64,000 nucleotides of DNA from Candidatus Tectimicrobiota bacterium (GTDB taxonomy: Bacteria > Tectomicrobia > Entotheonellia > Entotheonellales > Entotheonellaceae): assembly GCA_026005175.1 (NCBI GenBank), contig BPKO01000009.1:1-64000 (forward strand), written 5' to 3'. The stretch's first letter is position 1. Every line of letters starts with the position of its first letter. Shown here piece by piece: positions 8,744 through 17,832 of this stretch. Made by a program: the position numbers and the translations under genes. The notes under the pieces are model-generated. The model saw only the letters and a program-made list of their open reading frames with translations, searched no databases and was not told the origin of the DNA.

Positions 8744-10378
8744 ATGATTCAGGCCACTTCCCGAGTCGCGTCGCGCCCCCTGCTGCGCGTCGATCCTCAG
8801 GCTGCTTACTACAAGTGGCTGGTGGCCGGCACGGTGCTGCTGGCCGGAGCAACCCAGACGTTTGCCGGCAACAGCGTCAATCTCGCCATCCCTCGCATCA
8901 TGGCCACGTTTGGTATCGATCTGGGGACTTCCCAATGGGTGGCCACCAGTTTCCTCATCACCCGCACCTTGATGGTGCCCATCCTGGGGTGGCTCGGCGG
9001 CTTTCTGGGCAACCGAAATCTCTTTGTCTTGTCGCTGCTTGGCTTTGTCGTCTCCTCTGTGGGCTGCGGGCTGGCGGTGTCCTTCCCGCTCTTGCTGGTC
9101 TTCCGCCTCATGCAGGGCCTGGTGCTGGGGCCGATGGAAGGCCTGACGGTAGTACTGCTGGTGCACGCCTTTCCGCCGCACCGCCGCGGCCTGGCCATTG
9201 GCCTGCGTACCGTGGGCTGGTCAGCAGGGCAGATCGTGTCGTTTACCCTCGGCGGCTATTTTATCGAGCAGCTTTCGTGGCGCATGCTGTTTTTCATGGG
9301 CATCCCCAGCGGCGTGCTTGCCGCCCTGCTCGGCCTCCTGCTTCTTCCCCAAGAGCGCGAGTACCGCGGGATTCCCGTCGATTACACCGGCTTGCTGGCC
9401 CTGGGGCTGTTTTTGGTGCCGCTGTTGCTCGACATCAGCCTGGCCCGCCGTGACGAGACGACGACCGCGACACTCCTGCTGCTGGCCGGCGTGGCCTTGG
9501 TGGGCGGCACGCTGTTCGTGCTGCGCGAGCTAATGGCGCGCTACCCGGCGGTCAACTTGCGGCTCTTTCGCCTGCCGGCGTTTCGGCTCCTATGCGGTAC
9601 TGCCTTGCTCAACACCATGGGACTCTTTGGCGCCCAATTCATGATCCCCATCTTTCTCCAGCAGGTGATGGGGTACAGCCCGCTACAGGCCGGGCTCATC
9701 ATCGTCCCGGCGCTGGTCTTTTCCGCTTTTGGCGGCACGCTGGCCGGCCGCCTCAGCGACGCCTTCAGCCCCCGTCTTCTTATCCTCGTGGCGCTGGGGG
9801 CGCTGACGGTGGTGTTCCGCCTCTTTGCCTCGGTGTCGGCCCTCACCACGAGCGGCGTCCTGGTGGGGTACATCATCTTGTACCGCGTGTGCCTCTTTTC
9901 CATCAACACGCCGATCACTGCCCTCAACGTGCGCATCCTGCCGGCAGAGCAGGTGCGCATGGGCCAGGGGCTGCTGGGCACGGTGCGCAACATCGGCGCT
10001 GCTCTCGGAGTCACCATCGCCAGCGTCATCTTTGAACGACGCCGGGCCTGGCACCAGCTCATGGCCTACGCGGCCTATGACGCAGCCTCGACAGAGCACA
10101 CGGCGGCGATGGCGCGCCTCAGCGACCTCCTGTGGGCTGCCGGCGTCGAGCCGACCCAGGTTTCCGCGGTGGCCTTGCAGGCCCTGCGGCGGCAGATGGA
10201 CGTCGAGGCAGTGGCGGCCGCCTTTCGCGACACCTTCTTTGCCATCGGCTTTTGCTTCTTGCTCGCCATGCTTCCCATGCTGGCCATTTCTACCCGCGGC
10301 ACAGCCAGCGCCAAGCCCCCACGGCCAGAAACAATAGCCCGGAAAGCACGACAATCGTCGGGCCAGAAGGCCAATTGA
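8744..10378 (+). CDS. DHA2-family MFS drug efflux transporter
   Basis: A 544-residue, roughly 14-helix major facilitator of the EmrB/QacA (DHA2) type. It expels hydrophobic compounds through the inner membrane using the proton gradient. Seen are the early motif WVATSFLITRTLMVPILGWLGG, the family-typical antiporter region GLAIGLRTVGWSAGQ, and a C-terminal half with INTPITALNVRILPAEQVRMGQG. The extra helices in the middle (YTGLLALGLFLVPLLLD) fit 14 rather than 12 segments. ATG 8744 is the likely start, but its ribosome site is weak; a TTG at 8705 is the alternative. A TATAGT -10-like sequence lies at 8697-8702. The last 89 bases overlap the convergent znuB gene. Confidence 0.85.
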   Translation: MIQATSRVASRPLLRVDPQAAYYKWLVAGTVLLAGATQTFAGNSVNLAIPRIMATFGIDLGTSQWVATSFLITRTLMVPILGWLGGFLGNRNLFVLSLLGFVVSSVGCGLAVSFPLLLVFRLMQGLVLGPMEGLTVVLLVHAFPPHRRGLAIGLRTVGWSAGQIVSFTLGGYFIEQLSWRMLFFMGIPSGVLAALLGLLLLPQEREYRGIPVDYTGLLALGLFLVPLLLDISLARRDETTTATLLLLAGVALVGGTLFVLRELMARYPAVNLRLFRLPAFRLLCGTALLNTMGLFGAQFMIPIFLQQVMGYSPLQAGLIIVPALVFSAFGGTLAGRLSDAFSPRLLILVALGALTVVFRLFASVSALTTSGVLVGYIILYRVCLFSINTPITALNVRILPAEQVRMGQGLLGTVRNIGAALGVTIASVIFERRRAWHQLMAYAAYDAASTEHTAAMARLSDLLWAAGVEPTQVSAVALQALRRQMDVEAVAAAFRDTFFAIGFCFLLAMLPMLAISTRGTASAKPPRPETIARKARQSSGQKAN

Positions 10379-11096
10379 GGTAATACGAGGCCACCATCCC
10401 GCCCACAATGCTCACCGTGCCAAGCAAGGGGGTAAGCACGAACAAGTGGGTTAAGGAACGGGCCAGCAGTTTGGCCGTGGCGGCAGGAATGATGAGCAGG
10501 GCATTGACCAAAATCACGCCCACCGTGCGGATGCTGGCAATCACCACCAGCGCCAGCAAGATGTGGTAGCCCGTCAGCATGGCCGCAACGTGAACGCCGC
10601 TGAGCTGGGCGGCGTCCTCGTCGAAGGTGGCAAACACGAGCTGGCGGTAGAAGCGTGCCAGAAAGCCAAGCACCACGACAAAAATGGCCGCCACCAAGGC
10701 AAGGGTGGTGCGGCTGACGGTGAGGATGCTGCCAAAGAGAAAGCTCACCAGCTCGGGTTGGTAACCTGGCAGCAGGCTCAGAAGAATGACTCCAATGGCC
10801 ATGAAGAAAGGCAGCACAAAGCCCAGCAGGGTGTCCAACGCAAGCCGCGTGTGCCGCTCGATGGCGTGCAAAGACGCCGAGATGCCCACCCCGACGCCGG
10901 CGGCCGTCAGCAAGGGGTGCCAGCCCAGAAGCAAGCCCAGGGCCACGCCGGCCAGCGAGGCGTGGGCAATGGCGTCGCCAAAGAAAGCCGAGCGGCGCAG
11001 CACGACGAGGACGCCGAGCAGGCTGGTCATAATGCCCACCAGCACCCCACTGAGCAGCGCCCGCTGCATGAAGGGATGGGAGAGGGCCTCGATCAC
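10290..11096 (-). CDS. znuB: Metal ABC transporter permease, ZnuB family
   Basis: A 268-residue ABC-3 family permease with about eight membrane helices. It forms the membrane channel of a zinc or manganese importer with the adjacent ATPase and binding protein. Typical stretches are RRSAFFGDAIAHASLAGVALG near the N-terminus and IRTVGVILVNALLIIPAATA in the second half, both conserved in ZnuB/MntB. The ATG at 11096 overlaps the end of znuC by four bases, so translation is coupled. The 3' end runs 89 bases into the convergent efflux gene, a long overlap for two real genes, but both proteins keep family-typical C-termini. Confidence 0.9.
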   Translation of the reverse strand: MIEALSHPFMQRALLSGVLVGIMTSLLGVLVVLRRSAFFGDAIAHASLAGVALGLLLGWHPLLTAAGVGVGISASLHAIERHTRLALDTLLGFVLPFFMAIGVILLSLLPGYQPELVSFLFGSILTVSRTTLALVAAIFVVVLGFLARFYRQLVFATFDEDAAQLSGVHVAAMLTGYHILLALVVIASIRTVGVILVNALLIIPAATAKLLARSLTHLFVLTPLLGTVSIVGGMVASYYLNWPSGPTIVVLSGLLFLAVGAWRWLCRG

Positions 11097-11824
11097 GGCG
11101 ACTCTCCGTGCTGGTGGCGGTAGAAGGCCACGGTAGGGCCGTAGAGCTGAAACAGCGCTTGCGGCGTCAGCACTTGCATAGGCGGCCCCATGCCGAGCAG
11201 GCGCCGGTTGAGGCAGAGCACCTGCGTGGCCACGTGCAGCACGATGTTGAGCTCGTGCGAGCTGACCAGCACGGTGAGCTGCTGCTCTTCCACGAGGCGC
11301 TCCAGCAGCTGGTAAAGCGTGTATTCACCGCTGATGTCCACGCCGGCTTCGGGCTCATCGAGCACCAGCAGCTTGGGGCTGTGCAGCAAGGCGCGGGCCA
11401 ACAGCAGCCGCTTGAGCTGGCCACCCGAGAGGGTGCCGAGCGGCTGCTCGAGAAAGTCGCTCAGGCCGAAGGTTGCCGCTGCCCACGCCAGCCGGGCCTG
11501 GCGTGCGGCCCGCGGCATCGCGGCCAGGGGCATGTGCAGAACTTCCCGTCCCGTCATCGGCAAGGACGGATCAAAGCGCAAGTGCTGCGGCACGTAGCCA
11601 ATGAGCGGGTAAGCCTGGCGTACCGGCAGGCCAAACACCCGGACGGTTCCTGTGGCCGGTTGCAGCGCCAGGATGGCGCGCAGCAGGGTCGTCTTGCCCG
11701 AGCCGTTGGGCCCAATGACCATGGCGATTTGTCCAGGAGCCAGCGAAAATGACACATCTTCGACTGCCGGGCGCTCGGCCCCCGGAAAGCGCACGGTGAG
11801 GTGCTCGACTTCAAGCGCGTACAT
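11093..11824 (-). CDS. znuC: Metal ABC transporter ATPase, ZnuC family
   Basis: A 243-residue ABC ATPase that powers the importer made with the neighbouring permease and binding protein. The Walker A motif GPNGSGKTT lies near residues 38-46, the signature LSGGQLKRLLLARAL near 137, Walker B LLVLDEPEAGVD near 155 and the switch histidine in SSHELN. It lies between znuA (gap three bases) and znuB (overlap four bases) in a tight operon. Whether the metal is zinc or manganese cannot be told from the ATPase. Confidence 0.92.
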   Translation of the reverse strand: MYALEVEHLTVRFPGAERPAVEDVSFSLAPGQIAMVIGPNGSGKTTLLRAILALQPATGTVRVFGLPVRQAYPLIGYVPQHLRFDPSLPMTGREVLHMPLAAMPRAARQARLAWAAATFGLSDFLEQPLGTLSGGQLKRLLLARALLHSPKLLVLDEPEAGVDISGEYTLYQLLERLVEEQQLTVLVSSHELNIVLHVATQVLCLNRRLLGMGPPMQVLTPQALFQLYGPTVAFYRHQHGESP

Positions 11825-11827
11825 GGC

Positions 11828-12770
11828 TCACTCGCGCAGCGCAGCGGCAATTTGCTCGGCGTTGAACCGCATCATGGCGAGGTAGCTGTCGCGTCCGGCC
11901 ACCCCGCCTAGAGGGTCAAGGAGGCGGAGTTCCAAGCCGGCATCGCGCGCCAGGGCTTGCAGGGGCGTCACCACGAGCTGGGGTTCGACAAAGACCACGC
12001 GCAAGTTGTGAGCGCGCAGGCGACGCAAAAACGCCTCGACGTGGCGAGGCGTAGGCTCTTGCCCGGGAACCGGCTCGAAGGTGGCGACGATGCGCAGGCC
12101 GTAAGCAGCCGCAAAGTAGCCAAACGCCATGTGCAAGGTGGCAATTTCCCGCCGTGGCAGAGAGGCCAGCTGCTGGCGAATCGCCGCATCTGCAGCCTGA
12201 AGCTGCTGCGCATACGCTGCCGCCTGCTGCTGGAACTGCGCTTGCGCTGCCGGCCACAGCCGGGCCAGGGCCTCGGCAATGGTGCGTACCATCACCTGCG
12301 CGTTGGCCAGGTCGAGCCAGTAATGAGGATCGACTTCGTCGTGGCGGTGCGCCGCTGCGGCTTCGGCTGCCGCCTCGCCGGCTGGCTGCCACGGGCGCAG
12401 AACAAGGCCTTTATCGACGGTAATGACGGAAGGCACCCCGGCATCGCGGGCCAGGGAAGCTGCCCAATTGTCAAGGCCATGGCCAATAGCAAAAATCGTC
12501 CGGCATCCCGTCAAGGCCCGGATGGTTTGCGGGCGCGGGGAAAAGGTGTGGGGGCTGGCGCCAGGGGGCACAAGCAGCACCACTTCGACTGCCTCTCCAG
12601 CCACGTGGCGCACCAGATCGTAGAGAGGAAAAATCGTGGCTGCCACTTTCGGCGGGGCCCTGTCCCCAGGCCCAGGGCGTGGGGGCCAGCCCGATACTGA
12701 GAAGAAGTAGGGCCGCCATGTAGTGCTTGAGATGACGGCAGCGCCCCTGCCGACTCGTCGCGTGCGGCAT
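11828..12770 (-). CDS. znuA: Metal-binding periplasmic protein, ZnuA family (one frame break)
   Basis: Removing one base from the G4 run at 12654-12657 joins a signal peptide (MAALLLLSIGLAPTPWAWG) to the mature protein VAATIFPLYDLVRHVAG, giving 313 residues. This is a cluster A-I substrate-binding protein that delivers Zn2+ or Mn2+ to ZnuBC. Ligand candidates are the His in ASPHTFSPRP, the loop HRHDEVDPHYWLD, TLHMAFGYFAAAYG, and an acidic residue in VFVEPQL. The short His-rich loop is typical of zinc binders but shorter than in E. coli ZnuA. The start at 12770 is chosen for GGAGGTGAGGTG upstream. Confidence 0.88.
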
Positions 12771-12801
12771 GCGTATTCACCTCACCTCCGTGATCTGCCC
12801 T

Positions 12802-12822
12802 ATTATACCTGCGCGTTGCAGG
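12802..12822 (-). promoter_or_regulatory. Promoter and dyad upstream of znuACB
   Basis: On the minus strand a perfect TATAAT (12802-12807) stands about 30 bases before the znuA start. Directly upstream of it lies an inverted repeat, CCTGC-5-GCAGG (12808-12822), in the -10/-35 spacer where a metal-sensing repressor such as Zur would act. No good -35 is visible at the right distance. The dyad does not match the classical A/T-rich Zur box, so the regulator is unknown. Confidence 0.45.
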
Positions 12823-12859
12823 CTTTGCTCGTCGTGGCGAGGAAGCAGGTGGCCCCGTT

Positions 12860-15800
12860 TTAGCCGGCAGTCACGGCCACCTCGGCGTCGAAGCGCCGGA
12901 GCCGGGCCGAAAGTGCCCGGAAGATGGCAAAGGCAATGTCCGGCTCCTGCACGATGATCTGGCGGAACCGCTCGGGACTGAGCATCAACAACAGGCAGGG
13001 TTCGACGGCCAGCGCTGTGGCCGAACGCGGGCGATCCTCAAAAATGGCCATGTCGCCAAAGAAATCCCCCGCCGTTAGCGTGGCCAGGGGGTGAGTCCCA
13101 CTGTTGCTTTCGTGCTGGATGAGCACTTTGCCCGAGACAATGAGGTAAAGCTCGGCGCTGCGGTCTCCCTGGCGGAAGATCACCTCGCCTGCCGCTGCTT
13201 CGCGCTCGCGCAGCTGCGCCGTTACGGTGCGCAGCTGGTCCAGCGACAGGCTGCGAAACAGGGCGCTGCGGTGCAAAAAGAGCATGGCCTCGCTCAGCGC
13301 CAAGTGGCGCAGGGGACCGGCGGTGGCCTGCCCCAGGAGGCGCTGGGCGGTGTGGCGAATGTCCGCATCGGCGGCGGCGGCAAATTCCTGCAAGCGCTGG
13401 CGCCAGGCCTCGTCCCGCACATCGGTGCGGGCGTGGGTGGCGAGCAGTGCCCCGATCACCAGCCACTTGTCGGAGGCCTGCAGGCAGGCGTCCAGCACCT
13501 CGTCAAGCGTCCTGTAGGCAAGCTGCCACTGCTGCCTGGCCAGTTCCTGCCAAGTGCCCTCGCGGGTGTCTTCGGCTTGCAAGATCGGCAAAAATAGGCG
13601 GGTGAAGCGACGCTCGCTCAAGTTTTCCAGGGCTTCCAGAGCCTGCGCCCGCCGGTAGCGGTCGGTATCCTGCAGGCTGCTCTCGACCAGATAGGCCACC
13701 TGCGGCGACGACCAGACGGCGACTAGGTGCAAGAGCAGCGACAGCCGCTGCGCAATGGCGTTGTGTAGGGCCAGGCGCAGAAAGGCATCGGCGTCGCCAG
13801 GCGGCTGGGCCTCAAGACGGGCGAGCATGAGCTTGTAGGCGTACAGGTGGCGCAGCGCCTCTTCCCAGAAAGGCCGCAGCTGCTCCCGCTGCACCCCGTG
13901 CAGGCGGGCCAAGGCTTCCAGAGCCGTCTTTTTGGCGGTGAGCGATCTGTGGGGATCCTGTAAGACGCGCAGCAGGGGCGCCACGGCCCGCTTGCCAAAG
14001 GGCTTGAGGGCGTGCACCAGGGCTTCGCGCACCTGAGGCTGCTCGTCGTCGAGAAGAGCGAGCATGGATTCAAGAGCCGCTTGCGAGCCCAGCGCCGCCA
14101 GCACCTGCAGGGCCAGCTCGCGGCTCGTCGGGTCGTCGTCGGCCAAGGCGCGCAGCAGGGCCGCATCAGGCGCGGTGAGACGCCCGGCTTCTGCCAGCTG
14201 CCGCAGCACCCGCAGGGCTTGCCGCCGCAGCTCGGCGGCGGGATGATCCAGGGCGCGGTAGAGATAGCCGTGCAGGGTCGGATCGGCAGCGCGGGGCACC
14301 ACTTCTAGGGCAGCGCGCTGCGTTGCCGGGTCGGGCGCTTCCAGCATGGCGATCAACGTTTGGCGGGCTTGGGCCTGGGCCGGATGCCGGGCATCGGCCA
14401 GGATGACCGCCAGGGCGGCTGCCCGCACCTGCACCTCGGGGTCCTCAAGCAGCGTCGCGGCGCGCTGTGCCAGCGTGGGATCCCCGAGCCGCTGCAAGCC
14501 GGTGATGGCCGCCACGCGCACTTCGGGGTGCGGATCGTCAATGTACGGACGCAAAACCGAAGCGGCCTCGGCACCTCCGATGGCCGCCAGGGCGTCGAGG
14601 GCCGCCGCCGTCAGCCGTGGCGAGGCATAGGGCAGGTGGTCGCGCAGGGCCGCGAAGGCGTGCGGGCTGCCGATGGCGCGCAGCAGCTCGATGGCGGCCA
14701 GCGTCTCTTCTTCCTGAGCCTGCGCCAGCGCCTGCATGGACGCTTGCGGTTCGGCCGGCAGCTCGCTGGCGATGTGCTCTAGCGTGGCCTGGTCGCTGCG
14801 CAGCCGGGCGCTGAGGGCGGCCACGGCCGTGGCGTCCAGCTGGCGAAGCTCGTCGGCGTCGAGCTCCAGAAGATGGATCTTGTCTTCGCGCAGCAGCTCC
14901 AGCAAAGCGGCGGCGTAGGCTTTATTTTGCCGCAGCGAAAGGTAAATACAGCCAGCGCCCAGGCCCAAGCCAAGCAGCGGGAAGAGCCAGGCGCTGGCCA
15001 CGCCTTTGAGAAGCAGGAGCGTCAGCGCGCCGCTCATCTGCCCGAGCGGCATAACGATACCGGTGTTGAAGCTGCGCACGCGGGCGGCCATTTTCCGCGG
15101 TACGGCGTTGAGAATCAGGGTGCGCGAGGCACCACGCAGGCTGGGCATGAGACTGGTGCGCGTCAGGCGAGCCACCACCGCAGAAGGCAGTGAGGGCGCC
15201 ACCGCCAGCCCGGCAAAGGAGGCGGTAAGAATCGACGGAAAGAGCAGGTTCGTGCCCTGCACGCCAAGGCGGCGAATAGACCAGGGGGTGATGAACCACT
15301 GCAGGAGCAGGGCCGCGCCCGTAGTAAGGCCGTCGAAGATGCCCAGAAACGCAGCCAGCCGCCCGCTTTCGGGAAAAGCCCGGCTGAGAATCGTGCTGTA
15401 CTCGAAGTCCAGGAGCTGCAACGCCGCCATGGTGACGATGCTCACCACCGCCGTGGTGAGAAAAAGCGGGGAAGTGCGCGAGTAAGCCAGCCCTTCTTTT
15501 AAGTGCTGCAGGAGGCCCGGCCGCCTCGCCGGCCGCTGCAGCTTGCGCCGCTGCGCCTCCAGCGGCGCCAGGCACTGGCGAATGCCGTACACGGCCGCCG
15601 CCACCGCCAGCAGGCAGGCCAGCCACACCAGTAGGACGTTGGCTGCCCCGATGCGTGGCACGCACGCCGCCACCACCAGCCCCCCCACCAGGGTGCCCAA
15701 GAGCAGGCCACTGGAAATAAAAGGCAGAAGCCGCTTGGCTTCTTGCACGTCGTACTGTCCGGAGAGGTACACGGTCCAGCCCGTGGCCAGAATCGTGGCG

Positions 15801-16171
15801 TAGCTGAGGGCCAAGGCGTAAAGCGCAAAATACACCCCCGCGGCTTCAAGCGGAATAAGCAGGCGCAGCCCAAGGATCAAGGGCACCGGCGCCAGCGCCG
15901 TATAAGCCAGGAGGCGGTCGTTCGGAAGGCGGTCGGCAAAGAGGCCATAGAGGGTCGAAAAGGCCAGAATGAGCAGCGGGTTGGCCAGCAGCAGGTAGGG
16001 CAGGAAAGCCACCCCGATGCGGGTCAAAAACAGGGCTTCGGAAGCCGCGCGGCTGGTGCTGAACCCCATACCGATAAGGACGGCCACGCCCAGCAGCACG
16101 AGTACCCTGGGCCATTCGTGGCGCTGCACGGGAAAGGGCTTGGCGAGCGTGCGCAGGAGGAAGGAAGCCAT
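12860..16171 (-). CDS. NTT/MFS-like transporter fused to HEAT repeats and a cNMP-binding domain
   Basis: This single 1103-residue frame holds three parts. Residues 1 to about 415 are a 12-helix transporter resembling the ATP/ADP translocase (NTT, Npt1/Npt2) group, with FLPYLLLANPLLILAFSTLYG, YDVQEAKRLLPFISSG and a late MAARVRSFNTGIVMPLG. About 430-900 is a chain of HEAT/Armadillo repeats such as DPHPEVRVAAITGLQRLGDP and DEQPQVREALVHALKPFG. About 960-1090 is a cyclic-nucleotide-binding/Crp-like domain: EVIFRQGDRSAELYLIVSG and FFGDMAIFEDRPRSATALA, where the usual GE of the phosphate cassette is GD. Such fusions are known among environmental NTT proteins. Transport substrate unknown; gating by a nucleotide signal is inference. 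No neighbours share its strand closely. Confidence 0.85.
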   Translation of the reverse strand: MASFLLRTLAKPFPVQRHEWPRVLVLLGVAVLIGMGFSTSRAASEALFLTRIGVAFLPYLLLANPLLILAFSTLYGLFADRLPNDRLLAYTALAPVPLILGLRLLIPLEAAGVYFALYALALSYATILATGWTVYLSGQYDVQEAKRLLPFISSGLLLGTLVGGLVVAACVPRIGAANVLLVWLACLLAVAAAVYGIRQCLAPLEAQRRKLQRPARRPGLLQHLKEGLAYSRTSPLFLTTAVVSIVTMAALQLLDFEYSTILSRAFPESGRLAAFLGIFDGLTTGAALLLQWFITPWSIRRLGVQGTNLLFPSILTASFAGLAVAPSLPSAVVARLTRTSLMPSLRGASRTLILNAVPRKMAARVRSFNTGIVMPLGQMSGALTLLLLKGVASAWLFPLLGLGLGAGCIYLSLRQNKAYAAALLELLREDKIHLLELDADELRQLDATAVAALSARLRSDQATLEHIASELPAEPQASMQALAQAQEEETLAAIELLRAIGSPHAFAALRDHLPYASPRLTAAALDALAAIGGAEAASVLRPYIDDPHPEVRVAAITGLQRLGDPTLAQRAATLLEDPEVQVRAAALAVILADARHPAQAQARQTLIAMLEAPDPATQRAALEVVPRAADPTLHGYLYRALDHPAAELRRQALRVLRQLAEAGRLTAPDAALLRALADDDPTSRELALQVLAALGSQAALESMLALLDDEQPQVREALVHALKPFGKRAVAPLLRVLQDPHRSLTAKKTALEALARLHGVQREQLRPFWEEALRHLYAYKLMLARLEAQPPGDADAFLRLALHNAIAQRLSLLLHLVAVWSSPQVAYLVESSLQDTDRYRRAQALEALENLSERRFTRLFLPILQAEDTREGTWQELARQQWQLAYRTLDEVLDACLQASDKWLVIGALLATHARTDVRDEAWRQRLQEFAAAADADIRHTAQRLLGQATAGPLRHLALSEAMLFLHRSALFRSLSLDQLRTVTAQLREREAAAGEVIFRQGDRSAELYLIVSGKVLIQHESNSGTHPLATLTAGDFFGDMAIFEDRPRSATALAVEPCLLLMLSPERFRQIIVQEPDIAFAIFRALSARLRRFDAEVAVTAG

Positions 16172-16215
16172 AAAGTGCCGTGCCTCACCGCCAGGGTGGG
16201 CGTCGTGTGCCCTTC

Positions 16216-16244
16216 ACTGTAGTCGAAAATGGGCGTGGTGTCAA
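16216..16244 (-). promoter_or_regulatory. Sigma-70-like promoter for the transporter fusion gene
   Basis: On the minus strand a perfect TTGACA (16239-16244) is followed after exactly 17 bases by TACAGT (16216-16221, four of six matches to TATAAT). It ends 45 bases before the ATG at 16171. This is among the best -35/-17 bp/-10 arrangements in the window and points at the NTT-HEAT-cNMP gene. Confidence 0.5.
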
Positions 16245-16359
16245 ATCGGACCCAGGACGCGCGAAAAAAGAGCGGCATTTGCTACAAGAGTCTGTTAGGA
16301 TCTCATACCCCTGGCGGCCTGCGCCGCACCTCCGCTTTACTTGCAAATGGAACAAGGCC

Positions 16360-17766
16360 ATGCATGCACGAGCCTGGACCACCGCCTGCTTGTGGCAGGT
16401 CCCTCAGGACCCGGCAGCGCTCTTGGAGACTGCTGCCGAGCACCTGTGGCTGCACGCCTCGGAATGGCAGGCCTTGACCCGACGGCCGGACCGGCGCCTG
16501 CTGGTGGCGGGGCGTGGCTGTACGGTGGTGGATGCCCAGGGCCGCGAGTACCTCGATGCCCTTGCCGGGCTGTGGCTGGTGCAGATCGGCCACGGGCGCG
16601 AGGAGGTGGCCGAGGCCATGGCCCGCCAGGCCAGAACCCTGGCCTATGCCAGCGCCAGCCGGGCGGTCACTCTGCCCGCCATTGCCCTGGCTGCGCGCCT
16701 TGCCGAGCTCGCGCCAGGCGACCTCTCCACGGTGCTGTTTTGCAGCGGTGGCTCAGAAGCCGTGGAGTCGGCGCTCAAAATCGCCCGGCAGTACCACGTC
16801 CTGCGCGGGGAGCCGCAGCGTTATAAAGTCATCGCCCGCCGCGGCTCTTACCACGGTGCCACGTATGGGGCGATGAGCGTCAGCGGCGATCGCCGCCGCG
16901 TCGATCCTTACTTCGGCCCGCTGGTGCCCGGCGGGCTGGCGGTGTCGGCACCGTACTGTTACCGCTGCGATTACCGCAAGACGTACCCTTCCTGCGACGT
17001 CTACTGCGTCGAGGCCATCGAAGAACTCATCCGTTTTGAAGGCCCTGGCACCGTGGCCGCCGTGATTGCCGAGCCGGTGTCGGCAGCGTGCGGGGTGGTG
17101 GTGCCGCCGCCGGAATACCTGCCACGCCTGCGCGAGATCTGCGACCGTCACGGCGTGCTGCTCATTTTCGACGAGGTGATTACCGGCTTTGGCCGCACCG
17201 GTGCCCTGTTTGCCGCCGAGCACTGGGGGGTGGTCCCCGACCTCATGACGGTGGCCAAAGGGCTAAGCAGCGGCTATGCCCCCATTGGGGCGGTTCTCTG
17301 TCGCCGCCCCATTGCGCAGGCGTTTCGGGGCGACCCGGGCAAGGCGCTGGCCCACTTGCTCACCTTTGGTGGGCACGCCGTGGCCTGTGCAGCAGCCCTG
17401 GCCAACCTCGAGATCCTCGAGCGCGAGAATCTGGTGGCCAACGCCGCTTGCCAGGGGCGCCACTTGCTGGCCCAGCTGCGCGAGCTGGCCGCCAGGCATC
17501 CTGCCGTGGGCGACGTCCGTGGCCTGGGCTTGCTCTGCGCCCTGGAGCTGGTTAAAGACCAAACCACCAAAGCAACGTTTGCGCCCGAAGGGGAAGAGAT
17601 TACCTTTCTTCTGGATACCCTGGCCACGCTGGGGGTGCTGACCCGTGCCGACACCTGTGTTTACCTGGCGCCGCCGCTGTGCATCCAGCGGCCAGAGCTC
17701 GAGCGCCTGGTGGCAGCGCTCGATACGGCTCTGACCCGCTTTGAGCAGGCCTATGGCTATCTCTGA
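16360..17766 (+). CDS. Class III (omega) aminotransferase
   Basis: A 468-residue PLP enzyme of the class III aminotransferase family, which moves amino groups from omega-amino acids, diamines or taurine-like compounds to pyruvate or 2-oxoglutarate. Visible are [20 protein letters not shown] (phosphate-binding loop), [27 protein letters not shown] with the ring-stacking aspartate, and the Schiff-base lysine near residue 300 in [18 protein letters not shown] cysteine-rich insertion ([18 protein letters not shown]) is typical of a bacterial subgroup. ATG 16360 follows AAGG closely; an upstream extension has no coding character. A methyltransferase and a sulfatase follow on the same strand. Exact substrate unknown. 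Confidence 0.85.
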   Translation: MHARAWTTACLWQVPQDPAALLETAAEHLWLHASEWQALTRRPDRRLLVAGRGCTVVDAQGREYLDALAGLWLVQIGHGREEVAEAMARQARTLAYASASRAVTLPAIALAARLAELAPGDLSTVLFCSGGSEAVESALKIARQYHVLRGEPQRYKVIARRGSYHGATYGAMSVSGDRRRVDPYFGPLVPGGLAVSAPYCYRCDYRKTYPSCDVYCVEAIEELIRFEGPGTVAAVIAEPVSAACGVVVPPPEYLPRLREICDRHGVLLIFDEVITGFGRTGALFAAEHWGVVPDLMTVAKGLSSGYAPIGAVLCRRPIAQAFRGDPGKALAHLLTFGGHAVACAAALANLEILERENLVANAACQGRHLLAQLRELAARHPAVGDVRGLGLLCALELVKDQTTKATFAPEGEEITFLLDTLATLGVLTRADTCVYLAPPLCIQRPELERLVAALDTALTRFEQAYGYL

Positions 17767-17832
17767 GAGACCACCCAGGGTTTGGCAGGGTGAGGCCCGA
17801 GGTCGACCTGGCAAGGAGGGAGTGCGCAGCGC

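Noticed and set aside
10290-10378. Suspicion that the 89-base overlap of the efflux pump and znuB means one frame is wrong
   Set aside because: Both C-termini are plausible for their families and no better stop is found, so both genes were kept as they stand.
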